Shown here piece by piece: positions 1 to 5,936 of a stretch of DNA of 5,937 nt. The DNA lies in contig JAITAH010000257.1 in the NCBI GenBank assembly GCA_031284225.1, forward strand, positions 1-5,937, given 5' to 3'. This DNA comes from Dysgonamonadaceae bacterium (lineage in GTDB: Bacteria > Bacteroidota > Bacteroidia > Bacteroidales > Azobacteroidaceae). Position 1 is the stretch's first letter. The number at the start of each line of letters is the position of its first letter. The notes beneath the pieces are model-generated. The model did no database searches. It was not told the DNA's origin and worked only from the letters and a program-made list of their open reading frames with translations. Both the position numbers and the translations under genes were made by a program.

Positions 1-63
1 CAAAAGTCCTACGCCGCATGCATCATGCTCCCGTTCCGGACGGTATAAACCTGTTTTTCGCAT
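1..63 (-). CDS. gltB: Glutamate synthase (GOGAT) large subunit, N-terminal fragment cut by the window edge
   Basis: Read on the minus strand from the ATG at 63-61, the 21 visible codons give MRKTGLYRPEREHDACGVGL plus one further Leu, and the frame is open to the edge. The segment GLYRPE-EHDACGVGL is the hallmark N-terminus of the glutamate synthase large subunit. Cys16 would be the N-terminal nucleophile of the class II (Ntn) glutamine amidotransferase domain, exposed after removal of a short propeptide. The enzyme releases ammonia from glutamine and adds it to 2-oxoglutarate to make glutamate in the cytoplasm. The start was chosen because it gives a 15-residue propeptide, as is usual in the family, and because a promoter lies just upstream. 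Only about 1.5% of the expected ~1500-residue protein is visible, so integrity cannot be judged. The motif makes the family call strong despite the short length. Confidence 0.85.
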   Translation of the reverse strand, partial: MRKTGLYRPEREHDACGVGLL

Positions 64-89
64 CTATATCCAATGTTAAAAAAGTGGGA

Positions 90-120
90 CAAAAGTAATC
101 ATTTTATTTTCTTCAAACAA
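90..120 (-). promoter_or_regulatory. Putative gltB promoter (Bacteroidota sigma-ABfr type)
   Basis: On the minus strand a perfect -7 element TACTTTTG (pattern TAnnTTTG) lies at 97-90. It is preceded after 20 bases by TTG at 120-118; a TTTG at 117-114 is an alternative at shorter spacing. Transcription would start near position 83, giving a leader of about 20 nt before the ATG at 63. No Shine-Dalgarno is visible, which is normal for this phylum. Confidence 0.6.
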
Positions 121-276
121 GTTTTATGTCGTTTTGTTATAAGAGTTCCGGATTTCAATTCAATTTGATTGCCGGCTTATTTGCGGTATATTGTATTGTT
201 GGTTGGCCTGTTAACGAATGTTTCACTGAAAAATATCAAAAATTTTAAAAATATGTTATACAATATATATTTTTTT

Positions 277-307
277 TTTGAATATAGCGAAAAATACCCC
301 ACCTTTG
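277..307 (+). promoter_or_regulatory. Putative rightward promoter upstream of the candidate small RNA
   Basis: TTTG at 277-280 is followed after exactly 19 bases by CACCTTTG at 300-307. This is one mismatch (C for T at the first base) from the Bacteroidota pattern TTTG-N19-21-TAnnTTTG. The expected start of transcription is near 313-315. An AT-rich, A-tract-phased region lies immediately upstream and could help polymerase binding. No protein gene lies downstream on this strand before the terminator. Confidence 0.45.
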
Positions 308-313
308 CATCCG

Positions 314-396
314 ATAACCTAAAACAATCTTTTTGCCTTAAGACTAATGCCTATTAAAAACTAAATAAAAAGGCCCCTGTGAAGAGGGCCTTTTTT
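314..396 (+). ncRNA. Candidate intergenic small RNA, about 80 nt
   Basis: The unit is defined by the promoter-like element at 277-307 and the strong intrinsic terminator at 367-396, with no credible protein gene in between. The only ATG-led reading (348-365) encodes MPIKN and then a stop. The first ~50 nt are A/U-rich and look unstructured apart from the terminator stem, a layout shared by many trans-acting small RNAs (unstructured seed plus terminator hairpin). I do not recognise an Rfam family. The alternative is that the terminator serves only the leftward aminopeptidase gene and the promoter match is chance. The ends are inferred, not observed. Confidence 0.35.
367..396. terminator. Bidirectional rho-independent terminator
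   Basis: The arms AAAAAGGCCC (367-376) and GGGCCTTTTT (386-395) pair perfectly around a 9-base loop, and a T run continues to 396. Read rightward it ends the candidate small RNA. Read leftward the A-rich side supplies the T tract (TTTTTATTT), so it can also end the aminopeptidase transcript, leaving a 3' untranslated region of about 170-200 nt and shielding gltB from read-through. Confidence 0.85.
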
Positions 397-436
397 ATCG
401 TTTAAAACCGGAAGTTTATCAAAATTTGTTTTTCCC

Positions 437-506
437 GGCATCAAACGCATACGGTAGCCGCTTTTAACTACTACAATATGAAAAGTTACGCTTTTTCTTT
501 GATGCC
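437..506. repeat. Long-range inverted repeat with adjoining hairpins
   Basis: GGCATCAAA (437-445) and TTTGATGCC (498-506) are perfect 9-base inverted repeats separated by 52 bases. Inside are a small CGG-tag-CCG hairpin (452-460) and a GAAAAG/CTTTTT stem-loop (480-496). Just outside, CCTGC (505-509) pairs with GCAGG (521-525), sharing two bases with the right arm, so the two stems compete at their base. The region would be transcribed as the 3' untranslated part of the aminopeptidase mRNA. No T tract follows, so it is not a terminator. The function is unknown. Confidence 0.5.
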
Positions 507-565
507 TGCAATCAACTTGCGCAGGTACGAAAATAATTAAGTTTTTCTTACGTCATTCTGCATGT

Positions 566-2356
566 TTACAAATAAATCCCCGTTTTTTGTTTCAGCCAGT
601 TCCTTTCTTCGTCGGACAGATCAGGGGCAAGTAGCTGATATACTTTTTGATGATATGCGTTCAACCATTCTCTTTCCGGCTCGGTCAAAAGAGACAAGTC
701 GATCAGGCGAGTATCTATCGGGCAAAGGGTTAGGGTTTCAAACCGGTAAAATTCGCCCCACTCCGATGTGGTTCCGGGAACGGCGAGCAACAGGTTTTCG
801 ATGCGGACGCCGTACCGGCCGGTCCGATAAATCCCCGGTTCGTTGGACGTTACCATTCCCGGCTCCAGCGGTGCGGGATTGTAATTCATGCGAATGCTTT
901 GAGGGCCTTCGTGTACGTTCAGGAAATGGCCGACGCCATGCCCGGTACCGTGCAGGTAGTTTTGCGCTTCCTGCCAAAGGAACTGACGCGCCAAAACATC
1001 CAGCTGCATGCCGACCGTTCCCCTCGGAAATTGGGCGGTCGCAAGGCTGATGTTTCCTTTCAACAAACGGGTGAAATCCTGTTTCATTGCATCGCTCACG
1101 GGGCCAAGGGCAAGGGTGCGGGTAATATCGGTGGTGCCGTCTAAATACTGGGCGCCGGAGTCGATAAGCAAAAGACCTTCCGGCCGAAGGGTTGCATTGC
1201 CGGCTTCGGTAGCCGCATAGTGCACAATAGCGCCGTGGGGACCGTAAGCGGCAATGGTTTCAAAACTTTCGCTATAAAAATACGCCTGCTCGCTACGTTT
1301 TTTTTTCAGGGAATGACTGATATCCAGTTCGGTAACAGTTTTATTTTCTTCCAATTGAGTATCCAGCCAATGGAAACATTTGACGAGGGCTACCCCATCC
1401 CGCTGCATGGCGCGGCGGATACCGGCTATTTCCGTTTCGTTTTTGACGGCTTTCATTGCATCGACGGGATGTACGGCGGTTTCGTGCAGCGTACAGTTTT
1501 CGGGAATCGAACGATAAAGGGCGTAATTGATTTTCGACGGAGTAATCCATATCCGTTGCGGCTCTAAGCGTTGAGTGTAAGTGTAGATTTTTTCGTATTG
1601 GGCGCATACCACTTTTGCCGACTGTAAATGGGCGGTTACTTCCGGAGTCAATTTTTGGGGAGAAATAAAAAGTACGGTTTCTTTTTCGGAAACGAAAAGG
1701 TATGAAATGGTTACCGGATTATATTCGATATCGTTGCCCCGCAGGTTCAGCATCCAGGCGATTGCATCCAACGAGGCCAACAAGGTGGACTGACAGTTCT
1801 GTTCCTGCATCGCGATTAGCAGTCGATCAATTTTACTGCGTGCGCTCTCGCCGGAAAACGTTTCGGGATGCACAAAGGCAGGATGGGCGGGCAACGGGGG
1901 ACGGTCTTTCCAAATCGTGTCATAAGGCGCGAAACAGGTATCTATCCGGATATTGCTGTTTTTCCAGTCGTCTATCCAGCGGAGGACGTCCGAAGCGGCA
2001 AACACGGCGCCATCCAAGCCGACGGTATCGCCGGCTTTTAATTCGTTTTTCAGCCATTCTTCGGGCGAAGGCGTTTCGGGTAATCCGGCTTTGAAGAGGG
2101 CTATACCGCTTCCCTGCAACTGTTCTTCGGCTTGCAGGAAATAACGGGAATCGGTCCACAACCCCGCCTGATTATTCGTAACGACAATCGTTCCGGCCGA
2201 TCCGGTAAATCCGGAAATCCATTGGCGGGTTTTCCAGCGCTCCGGCGTATATTCGCTGATGTGAGGATCGGTCGAAGGAATAATACATGCCTGCACACCA
2301 GAGGCTTGCATCGCAGAACGTAAAACGTCTAATTTGCTTTGAGAAGAATGATTCAT
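566..2356 (-). CDS. pepP: Xaa-Pro aminopeptidase (aminopeptidase P, M24B family, long three-domain form)
   Basis: This 596-residue cytoplasmic enzyme should remove an N-terminal residue that precedes proline. Two creatinase-like N-terminal domains (about 5-135 and 155-300) precede the pita-bread catalytic domain (about 305-530) and a short C-terminal M24_C extension. The dinuclear metal ligands are all present: Asp399 (LLIDSG), Asp410 (TTDITRT), His473 (HGTGHGVGH), Glu506 (TSNEPG) and Glu520 (RIEN). So are the catalytic histidines His379, His469 and His482 (NVHEGP). Ligand spacing equals that of human XPNPEP1, so this is the long form, not the ~440-residue E. coli PepP; the symbol is used in the broad sense. 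No signal peptide is seen. I chose the ATG at 2356 over an in-frame TTG three codons upstream. The gene is single and intact. It diverges from cutC, and its transcript probably ends at the terminator at 367-396. Confidence 0.95.
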   Translation of the reverse strand: MNHSSQSKLDVLRSAMQASGVQACIIPSTDPHISEYTPERWKTRQWISGFTGSAGTIVVTNNQAGLWTDSRYFLQAEEQLQGSGIALFKAGLPETPSPEEWLKNELKAGDTVGLDGAVFAASDVLRWIDDWKNSNIRIDTCFAPYDTIWKDRPPLPAHPAFVHPETFSGESARSKIDRLLIAMQEQNCQSTLLASLDAIAWMLNLRGNDIEYNPVTISYLFVSEKETVLFISPQKLTPEVTAHLQSAKVVCAQYEKIYTYTQRLEPQRIWITPSKINYALYRSIPENCTLHETAVHPVDAMKAVKNETEIAGIRRAMQRDGVALVKCFHWLDTQLEENKTVTELDISHSLKKKRSEQAYFYSESFETIAAYGPHGAIVHYAATEAGNATLRPEGLLLIDSGAQYLDGTTDITRTLALGPVSDAMKQDFTRLLKGNISLATAQFPRGTVGMQLDVLARQFLWQEAQNYLHGTGHGVGHFLNVHEGPQSIRMNYNPAPLEPGMVTSNEPGIYRTGRYGVRIENLLLAVPGTTSEWGEFYRFETLTLCPIDTRLIDLSLLTEPEREWLNAYHQKVYQLLAPDLSDEERNWLKQKTGIYL

Positions 2357-2376
2357 GATTATCAATGATTAATTAG

Positions 2377-2406
2377 TGCACAAATATACAAATTTCATTA
2401 CTTTTG
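2377..2406 (+). promoter_or_regulatory. Putative promoter of the cutC-lipoprotein operon
   Basis: A perfect -7 element TACTTTTG lies at 2399-2406, the same octamer as in front of gltB. The -33 box is poor; only a weak TAGTG (2374-2378) lies at the right distance. Transcription would start near 2413, giving a leader of about 16 nt before the ATG at 2429. No Shine-Dalgarno is visible; the leader is A/T-rich. Confidence 0.5.
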
Positions 2407-2413
2407 TAACCAA
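2381..2413 (-). promoter_or_regulatory. Putative promoter of the aminopeptidase gene
   Basis: On the minus strand a perfect -7 element TATATTTG lies at 2388-2381, with TTG at 2413-2411, 22 bases upstream (slightly longer than the usual 19-21). Transcription would start near 2374-2376, about 20 bases before the ATG at 2356. It physically overlaps the cutC promoter. Confidence 0.55.
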
Positions 2414-2428
2414 TTCAATGAAATAATA

Positions 2429-3157
2429 ATGATAATTGAAGTTTGTACAGATTCCGTAGCCTCCTCATGCATAGCGCAAACCGCCGGAGCGCACCGGATA
2501 GAATTATGCGGCAGTCTTTCGGAAGGAGGAATAACGCCCTCCCCCAGTCTGATCAGCGAAACGCGGAAAGCGGTAACGCTTCAGGTATATGTGCTCATCC
2601 GTCCGCGCGGCGGCGATTTTTTATACAGCGCTTCGGAGTTTGACATTATTCGGTCGGATATTCATTTCTGCGGACAAGCGGGATGCGACGGGGTCGTTAT
2701 CGGCCTGTTGCGTCCGGACGGAACGGTGGATAAAGATCGTTGCCGGGAACTGGTAGAAATAGCCCGTCGATATTCGATGGGAGTTACGTTTCATCGGGCA
2801 TTCGACCGGAGCAGAGATTTGTTTCAAGCCTTGGAAGATGTGATTGACCTCGGTTGCGAACGAATCCTGACGTCCGGAGGTTACCCTACGGCATTGGAAG
2901 GCGCACAGACACTCCGGCAATTAATTGAGCAAGCCAACGACCGGATTATTGTTATGCCGGGCGCCGGCATAACGCCCGAAAATGCCGGCGATTTAATCCG
3001 GATCACCGGGTTGAAAGAAATACACGGCTCTTTCCGCACGCTGTATTCCAGTAAAATGCTTTATCGCAATCCTCTTCTAAGCAACTGGGAAAGCGAATAT
3101 ACAATCGGATATGCCGATGCGGAAAAAATCGAAAATATACTTCATTTAGGATTATGA
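2429..3157 (+). CDS. cutC: CutC family protein (TIM-barrel, putative copper homeostasis)
   Basis: This complete 242-residue protein is close to the family's usual length. Family motifs appear in order: IEVC near the N-terminus, GAHRIELC (20-27), EGGITPSPS (32-40), IRPRGGDFLYS (57-67), GCDGVVIGLLRPDG (85-98), VTFHRAFD (119-126), RILTSGG (145-151) and MPGAGI (176-181). These are the strand and loop segments of a TIM barrel; the protein is cytoplasmic with no signal peptide. The name comes from a copper-sensitivity phenotype in E. coli. Part of that phenotype was later attributed to MicL, a small RNA encoded within that cutC locus, so the biochemical role is uncertain and copper binding should not be assumed. 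The ATG is the first possible start after the promoter. The stop overlaps the next gene's ATG (ATGA), indicating an operon with coupled translation. Confidence 0.93.
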   Translation: MIIEVCTDSVASSCIAQTAGAHRIELCGSLSEGGITPSPSLISETRKAVTLQVYVLIRPRGGDFLYSASEFDIIRSDIHFCGQAGCDGVVIGLLRPDGTVDKDRCRELVEIARRYSMGVTFHRAFDRSRDLFQALEDVIDLGCERILTSGGYPTALEGAQTLRQLIEQANDRIIVMPGAGITPENAGDLIRITGLKEIHGSFRTLYSSKMLYRNPLLSNWESEYTIGYADAEKIENILHLGL

Positions 3158-5769
3158 AACAACTGTCTTATGTCTCGCTGATCGCACTTTTTCTTTTCTC
3201 TGCTTGCGGTGAAAAAGAAACGCATTTTTTGAAAGATCGGAATTATCGCGAACAAGTTCATCAACAGTTTGAAAAACGTAAAATGGAAGCGGCAAAGCGC
3301 AAAGCCTTGTTTTCCGTTTTTGAAAAGGAAAATCTTTCCACAGAACAACGGGAAGCCTTGGAATTTTTGTATGCTTACATGCCATTGAGCGATTTAGCCG
3401 ATTACGACGGCGAATTTTTCCTGAAACAAGTGGATGCCGCTTTTCGCGCCCGCGACTTTTTTTCATGGGGAAAAACGGTTCCGGACGACTTGTTCCGTCA
3501 TTTTGTACTGGTTTATCGAGTCAATAACGAACATTTGGATACGGCTCGTATCGCGTTTTTCGAAGCATTGAAAGACCGAGTAAAAAACCTATCAATGTAC
3601 GATGCGGCGTTGGAAGTCAACCACTGGTGTCATGAAAAAGTAACTTATCGGGGAACCGATGCGCGAACGTCAGCGCCTTTAGCATTGGTTCGTACTTCGT
3701 GGGGACGGTGCGGCGAAGAATCCACGTTTACCACAACGGCGCTTCGGGCGGTAGGCATTCCGGCGCGTCAGTGCTACACGCCCCGTTGGGTGCACACCGA
3801 TGATAATCATGCGTGGGTAGAAGTTTGGGTGGACGGTCAGTGGCATTATCTGGGCGCCTGCGAACCGGAGCCGGAATTGGACGCTGCCTGGTTTACCGGC
3901 CCTGTCAAACGATCGATGATGGTGCATACCAACGTTTTTGGACCTTATAAAGGCCCCGAAGAAAAGAATTTGGAAACGCCGTTGTACTCCAAAATCAATC
4001 TGTTAAGTAATTATACCGAAACACGAACACTGAACGTTCAAGTCGTCGATACAAATAACCGGCCGGTGGAAGGAGCGCAAGTGCAATTCAAAGTATATAA
4101 TTACGCCGAATTTTATCCGATAGCGGCCGGCGTTACCGGAAAAGACGGCAAAACGTCTATTCTTTCCGGCAAAGGCGATCTGTTGGTTTGGGCGAATAAA
4201 GGCAATGTTTACGGTTATGAAAAATCGGGGCCGCAGGACGATATCGTTATTGTGAAACTACACCGGCAACCGGGGTTTTCGTATGAGGAAAATTTCGTTA
4301 TTAATGTACCTTCCGAACAGGCAGTAACAGGGGTTTCTACTGAAAAAATGGCCGCTAATGCAATTCGTCTATCACATGAAGATTCGATACGGAATGCTTA
4401 TATGCAGACGTTTATCAATGAAAACGAAGCTCGTAATTTTGCCCGGCAAAACCAGTTGGATTCGGATGAAGTGTGGAAATATTTAAGTGCAGCACAAGGT
4501 AATTGGCCGGAAATCAGCCGATTGATCGAACAAACAAAAAATGATTCGCGACTGTTCCGGTTTTTATCCGGTTTAACCGAAAAAGACTTGCGCGATACGC
4601 CGGCGGACTATTTGAAGAGTTATCTGGAAAATCAAACTTCAACGGATTTGTACGTGTTTTCTCCGCGTATTGAACAGGAAATAATTCGCCCCTGGCGCAA
4701 TTTTTCCCTCTATGAAAAAGATAAAGCGACAGATGAAATATCAACCGTAAATGTTCATAAAATAATTGATTATGTAAATAAAAATATAAAAATTAACGAC
4801 GAAGAGAATTATTTCAACTGTCGGATTTCGCCACTTGGAGTTTACGAATTACAAATAGCCGACCGGATATCGAGAGACATTTTTTTCGTCGCTTTGTGTC
4901 GCAATGCCCACATTCCCGCCCGTATTGAACCGTCCACTTCCCACCCTCAGTATCTGGAAAAAGGCCAATGGAAAGATGTTGTTTTCGAGGAAGAAATAAC
5001 AACACAACATCCTAAAACAAAGCTAATTGTAAACACATCAAACGCCAATCTGGTAAAACCGGGATATTATACGCATTATACATTGTCGTATTTCAAGAAC
5101 GGTGATTTTCACACCCTGGATTACGAAAATAATCCGGCAGTAAAAACCTTCCCCTATTCGCAAGAGTTAGAAGAAGGTTATTACCGCTTAATCGTAGGCA
5201 GTCGCGCCAATGACGGTTCGGTTACGGTACACACCGAATATTTTGAATTGAAAGGAAATACCCCCTACTCTCTAACCGTAAAACTTCCGGAAGTAGAACG
5301 AAAATTATTTGTAAAAGGGATTGTCGATATGAACGGAATTGTTCTCATGCAAGATCAGTCCAAAACCACTTTAAAAAGATTATCGAATGACAAAGGGTTA
5401 ATATTAAGCTTTATAGATCTTGGAAAAGAACCATCGAAACATCTCTTACAAGATTTGGAAGTCGTTCAGAAAGCGCTGGAATCATGGGACGGCGGTATTG
5501 TATTGATGATTTCCGACGATAAGAATGCCATTCCCGACACGTCCGGTTTTAAACATTTGCCAAGGCAGACCCTTGTCAGCATTGACCGAGAACAAACATT
5601 ATTAAAAGCAGTAACCAGCGCATTGCAAATAACGTTTCAAGATAACTTTCCGCTGACCGTATATCTTTCCAACAATGGCGGCATTTTATATTCCTCCGAA
5701 GGTTACAAAATAGGCGTTGGTGAAAATATTTTGAAGATAATCAAACAAGAAGCGTCAATCATTGAATAA
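3154..5769 (+). CDS. Large lipoprotein with transglutaminase-like protease core and C-terminal thioredoxin-like segment
   Basis: This is an 871-residue envelope lipoprotein. Lys2, a hydrophobic stretch and the lipobox FSAC give Cys18 as the lipidated residue. Residues about 140-240 form a transglutaminase-like core: Cys186 (WGRCGEES), IPAR (202-205), His219 (DNHAWVEVW) and Glu237 (GACEPEP), where Asp is usual. Residues about 290-370 resemble a carboxypeptidase-regulatory-like beta sandwich (RPVEGAQVQF, then GKDGKTSI). Residues about 535-615 repeat the core without its Cys and His. Residues about 715-865 look thioredoxin-like, with a candidate cis-Pro833 but no CxxC. The likely role is hydrolysis or acyl transfer on peptides at the cell surface or in the periplasm; the substrate is unknown. 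The start is fixed by the lipobox and by the 4-base overlap with cutC, which implies co-expression. No terminator follows. Family members are common in Bacteroidales but poorly characterised. Confidence 0.85.
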   Translation: MKQLSYVSLIALFLFSACGEKETHFLKDRNYREQVHQQFEKRKMEAAKRKALFSVFEKENLSTEQREALEFLYAYMPLSDLADYDGEFFLKQVDAAFRARDFFSWGKTVPDDLFRHFVLVYRVNNEHLDTARIAFFEALKDRVKNLSMYDAALEVNHWCHEKVTYRGTDARTSAPLALVRTSWGRCGEESTFTTTALRAVGIPARQCYTPRWVHTDDNHAWVEVWVDGQWHYLGACEPEPELDAAWFTGPVKRSMMVHTNVFGPYKGPEEKNLETPLYSKINLLSNYTETRTLNVQVVDTNNRPVEGAQVQFKVYNYAEFYPIAAGVTGKDGKTSILSGKGDLLVWANKGNVYGYEKSGPQDDIVIVKLHRQPGFSYEENFVINVPSEQAVTGVSTEKMAANAIRLSHEDSIRNAYMQTFINENEARNFARQNQLDSDEVWKYLSAAQGNWPEISRLIEQTKNDSRLFRFLSGLTEKDLRDTPADYLKSYLENQTSTDLYVFSPRIEQEIIRPWRNFSLYEKDKATDEISTVNVHKIIDYVNKNIKINDEENYFNCRISPLGVYELQIADRISRDIFFVALCRNAHIPARIEPSTSHPQYLEKGQWKDVVFEEEITTQHPKTKLIVNTSNANLVKPGYYTHYTLSYFKNGDFHTLDYENNPAVKTFPYSQELEEGYYRLIVGSRANDGSVTVHTEYFELKGNTPYSLTVKLPEVERKLFVKGIVDMNGIVLMQDQSKTTLKRLSNDKGLILSFIDLGKEPSKHLLQDLEVVQKALESWDGGIVLMISDDKNAIPDTSGFKHLPRQTLVSIDREQTLLKAVTSALQITFQDNFPLTVYLSNNGGILYSSEGYKIGVGENILKIIKQEASIIE

Positions 5770-5793
5770 ATAAAAAAAAGATAGTCAAGAAGT

Positions 5794-5824
5794 ATTGCAG
5801 AATCAAAAATAAGCCGTATCTTTG
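5794..5824 (+). promoter_or_regulatory. tRNA-Asp promoter
   Basis: ATTG at 5794-5797 is followed after 19 bases by TATCTTTG at 5817-5824, an excellent match to the Bacteroidota pattern TTTG-N19-TAnnTTTG. Transcription should start near 5829-5831, about 32 bases ahead of the mature tRNA. The spacer after the lipoprotein stop is otherwise A-rich. Confidence 0.75.
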
Positions 5825-5827
5825 CAC

Positions 5828-5847
5828 CGCAATTCAGAGGGATTGCG
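5828..5847 (+). other. Leader hairpin upstream of tRNA-Asp
   Basis: CGCAATTC (5828-5835) pairs with GGATTGCG (5840-5847) over eight pairs (one G-T) around the tetraloop AGAG. It sits at or just after the predicted transcription start, between the promoter and the mature 5' end at 5863, so it would lie in the 5' leader removed by RNase P. There is no T tract, so it is not an intrinsic terminator. Confidence 0.5.
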
Positions 5848-5862
5848 AGAGAGAACGGAAAT

Positions 5863-5936
5863 GGTGTGGTAGTTCAGCTGGTTAGAATACATGCCTGTCA
5901 CGCATGGGGTCGCGGGTTCGAGTCCCGTCCATACCG
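5863..5936 (+). tRNA. tRNA-Asp (anticodon GTC)
   Basis: This folds into a full cloverleaf. The acceptor stem GGTGTGG (5863-5869) pairs with CCATACC (5929-5935), with one G-T pair. The D arm is GTTC/GAAT. The anticodon stem CATGC (5890-5894) pairs with GCATG (5902-5906) around the loop CTGTCAC, with anticodon GTC at 5897-5899. The T arm GCGGG/CCCGT carries the loop TTCGAGT. The discriminator is G5936, the expected identity base for Asp. Position 5937 is C, but the window ends there, so whether CCA is encoded cannot be seen. The gene has its own promoter. Confidence 0.97.

Larger units (their letters stand above)
64..565. other. Spacer between gltB and the aminopeptidase gene (overview)
   Basis: This 502-base stretch has no convincing protein gene. 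It holds the leftward gltB promoter (90-120), a strongly AT-rich zone (about 225-280) with near-helically phased A-tracts and a run of ten T, a rightward promoter-like element (277-307), a strong bidirectional terminator (367-396), and an inverted-repeat region (437-525) that lies in the 3' untranslated part of the aminopeptidase transcript. I see nothing recognisable in 121-225. Short open frames on both strands lack coding character. Confidence 0.7.

Noticed and set aside
169..357. Open frame of 62 codons on the plus strand in the gltB-pepP spacer
   Set aside because: Its start is not ATG, its composition follows the AT-rich spacer (Asn, Lys, Phe, Tyr rich), it runs straight through the promoter-like element at 277-307, and it resembles no family I know.
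505..525. CCTGC/GCAGG hairpin as the pepP terminator
   Set aside because: No T tract follows it in either direction. The perfect stem with T runs at 367-396 is the better terminator.
478..540. Twenty-codon plus-strand frame starting ATG, reading MKSYAFSLMPAINLRRYENN
   Set aside because: It has no promoter pattern upstream, overlaps the inverted repeat, and is too short to judge; chance is the simplest explanation.
486..563. Minus-strand reading just after pepP: MQNDVRKT, a stop, then LFSYLRKLIAGIKEKA and a stop
   Set aside because: The second part looks protein-like, but an in-frame TAA interrupts it, no ATG precedes it after that stop, and no homology is evident. Remnant-gene status cannot be supported.
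562..1050. 162-codon plus-strand frame antisense to the 3' end of pepP
   Set aside because: The minus strand encodes an unmistakable M24B C-terminal region with all metal ligands. This frame is Arg, Gly and Pro rich shadow sequence.
1220..2323. Several 60-130 codon frames opposite or out of frame within pepP
   Set aside because: All lie inside the pepP coding region, have no promoter or family motif, and are shadows of its codon bias.
2354..2365. TTG start three codons upstream of the pepP ATG
   Set aside because: The ATG at 2356 is the stronger codon, and no extra conserved residues are gained by the extension.
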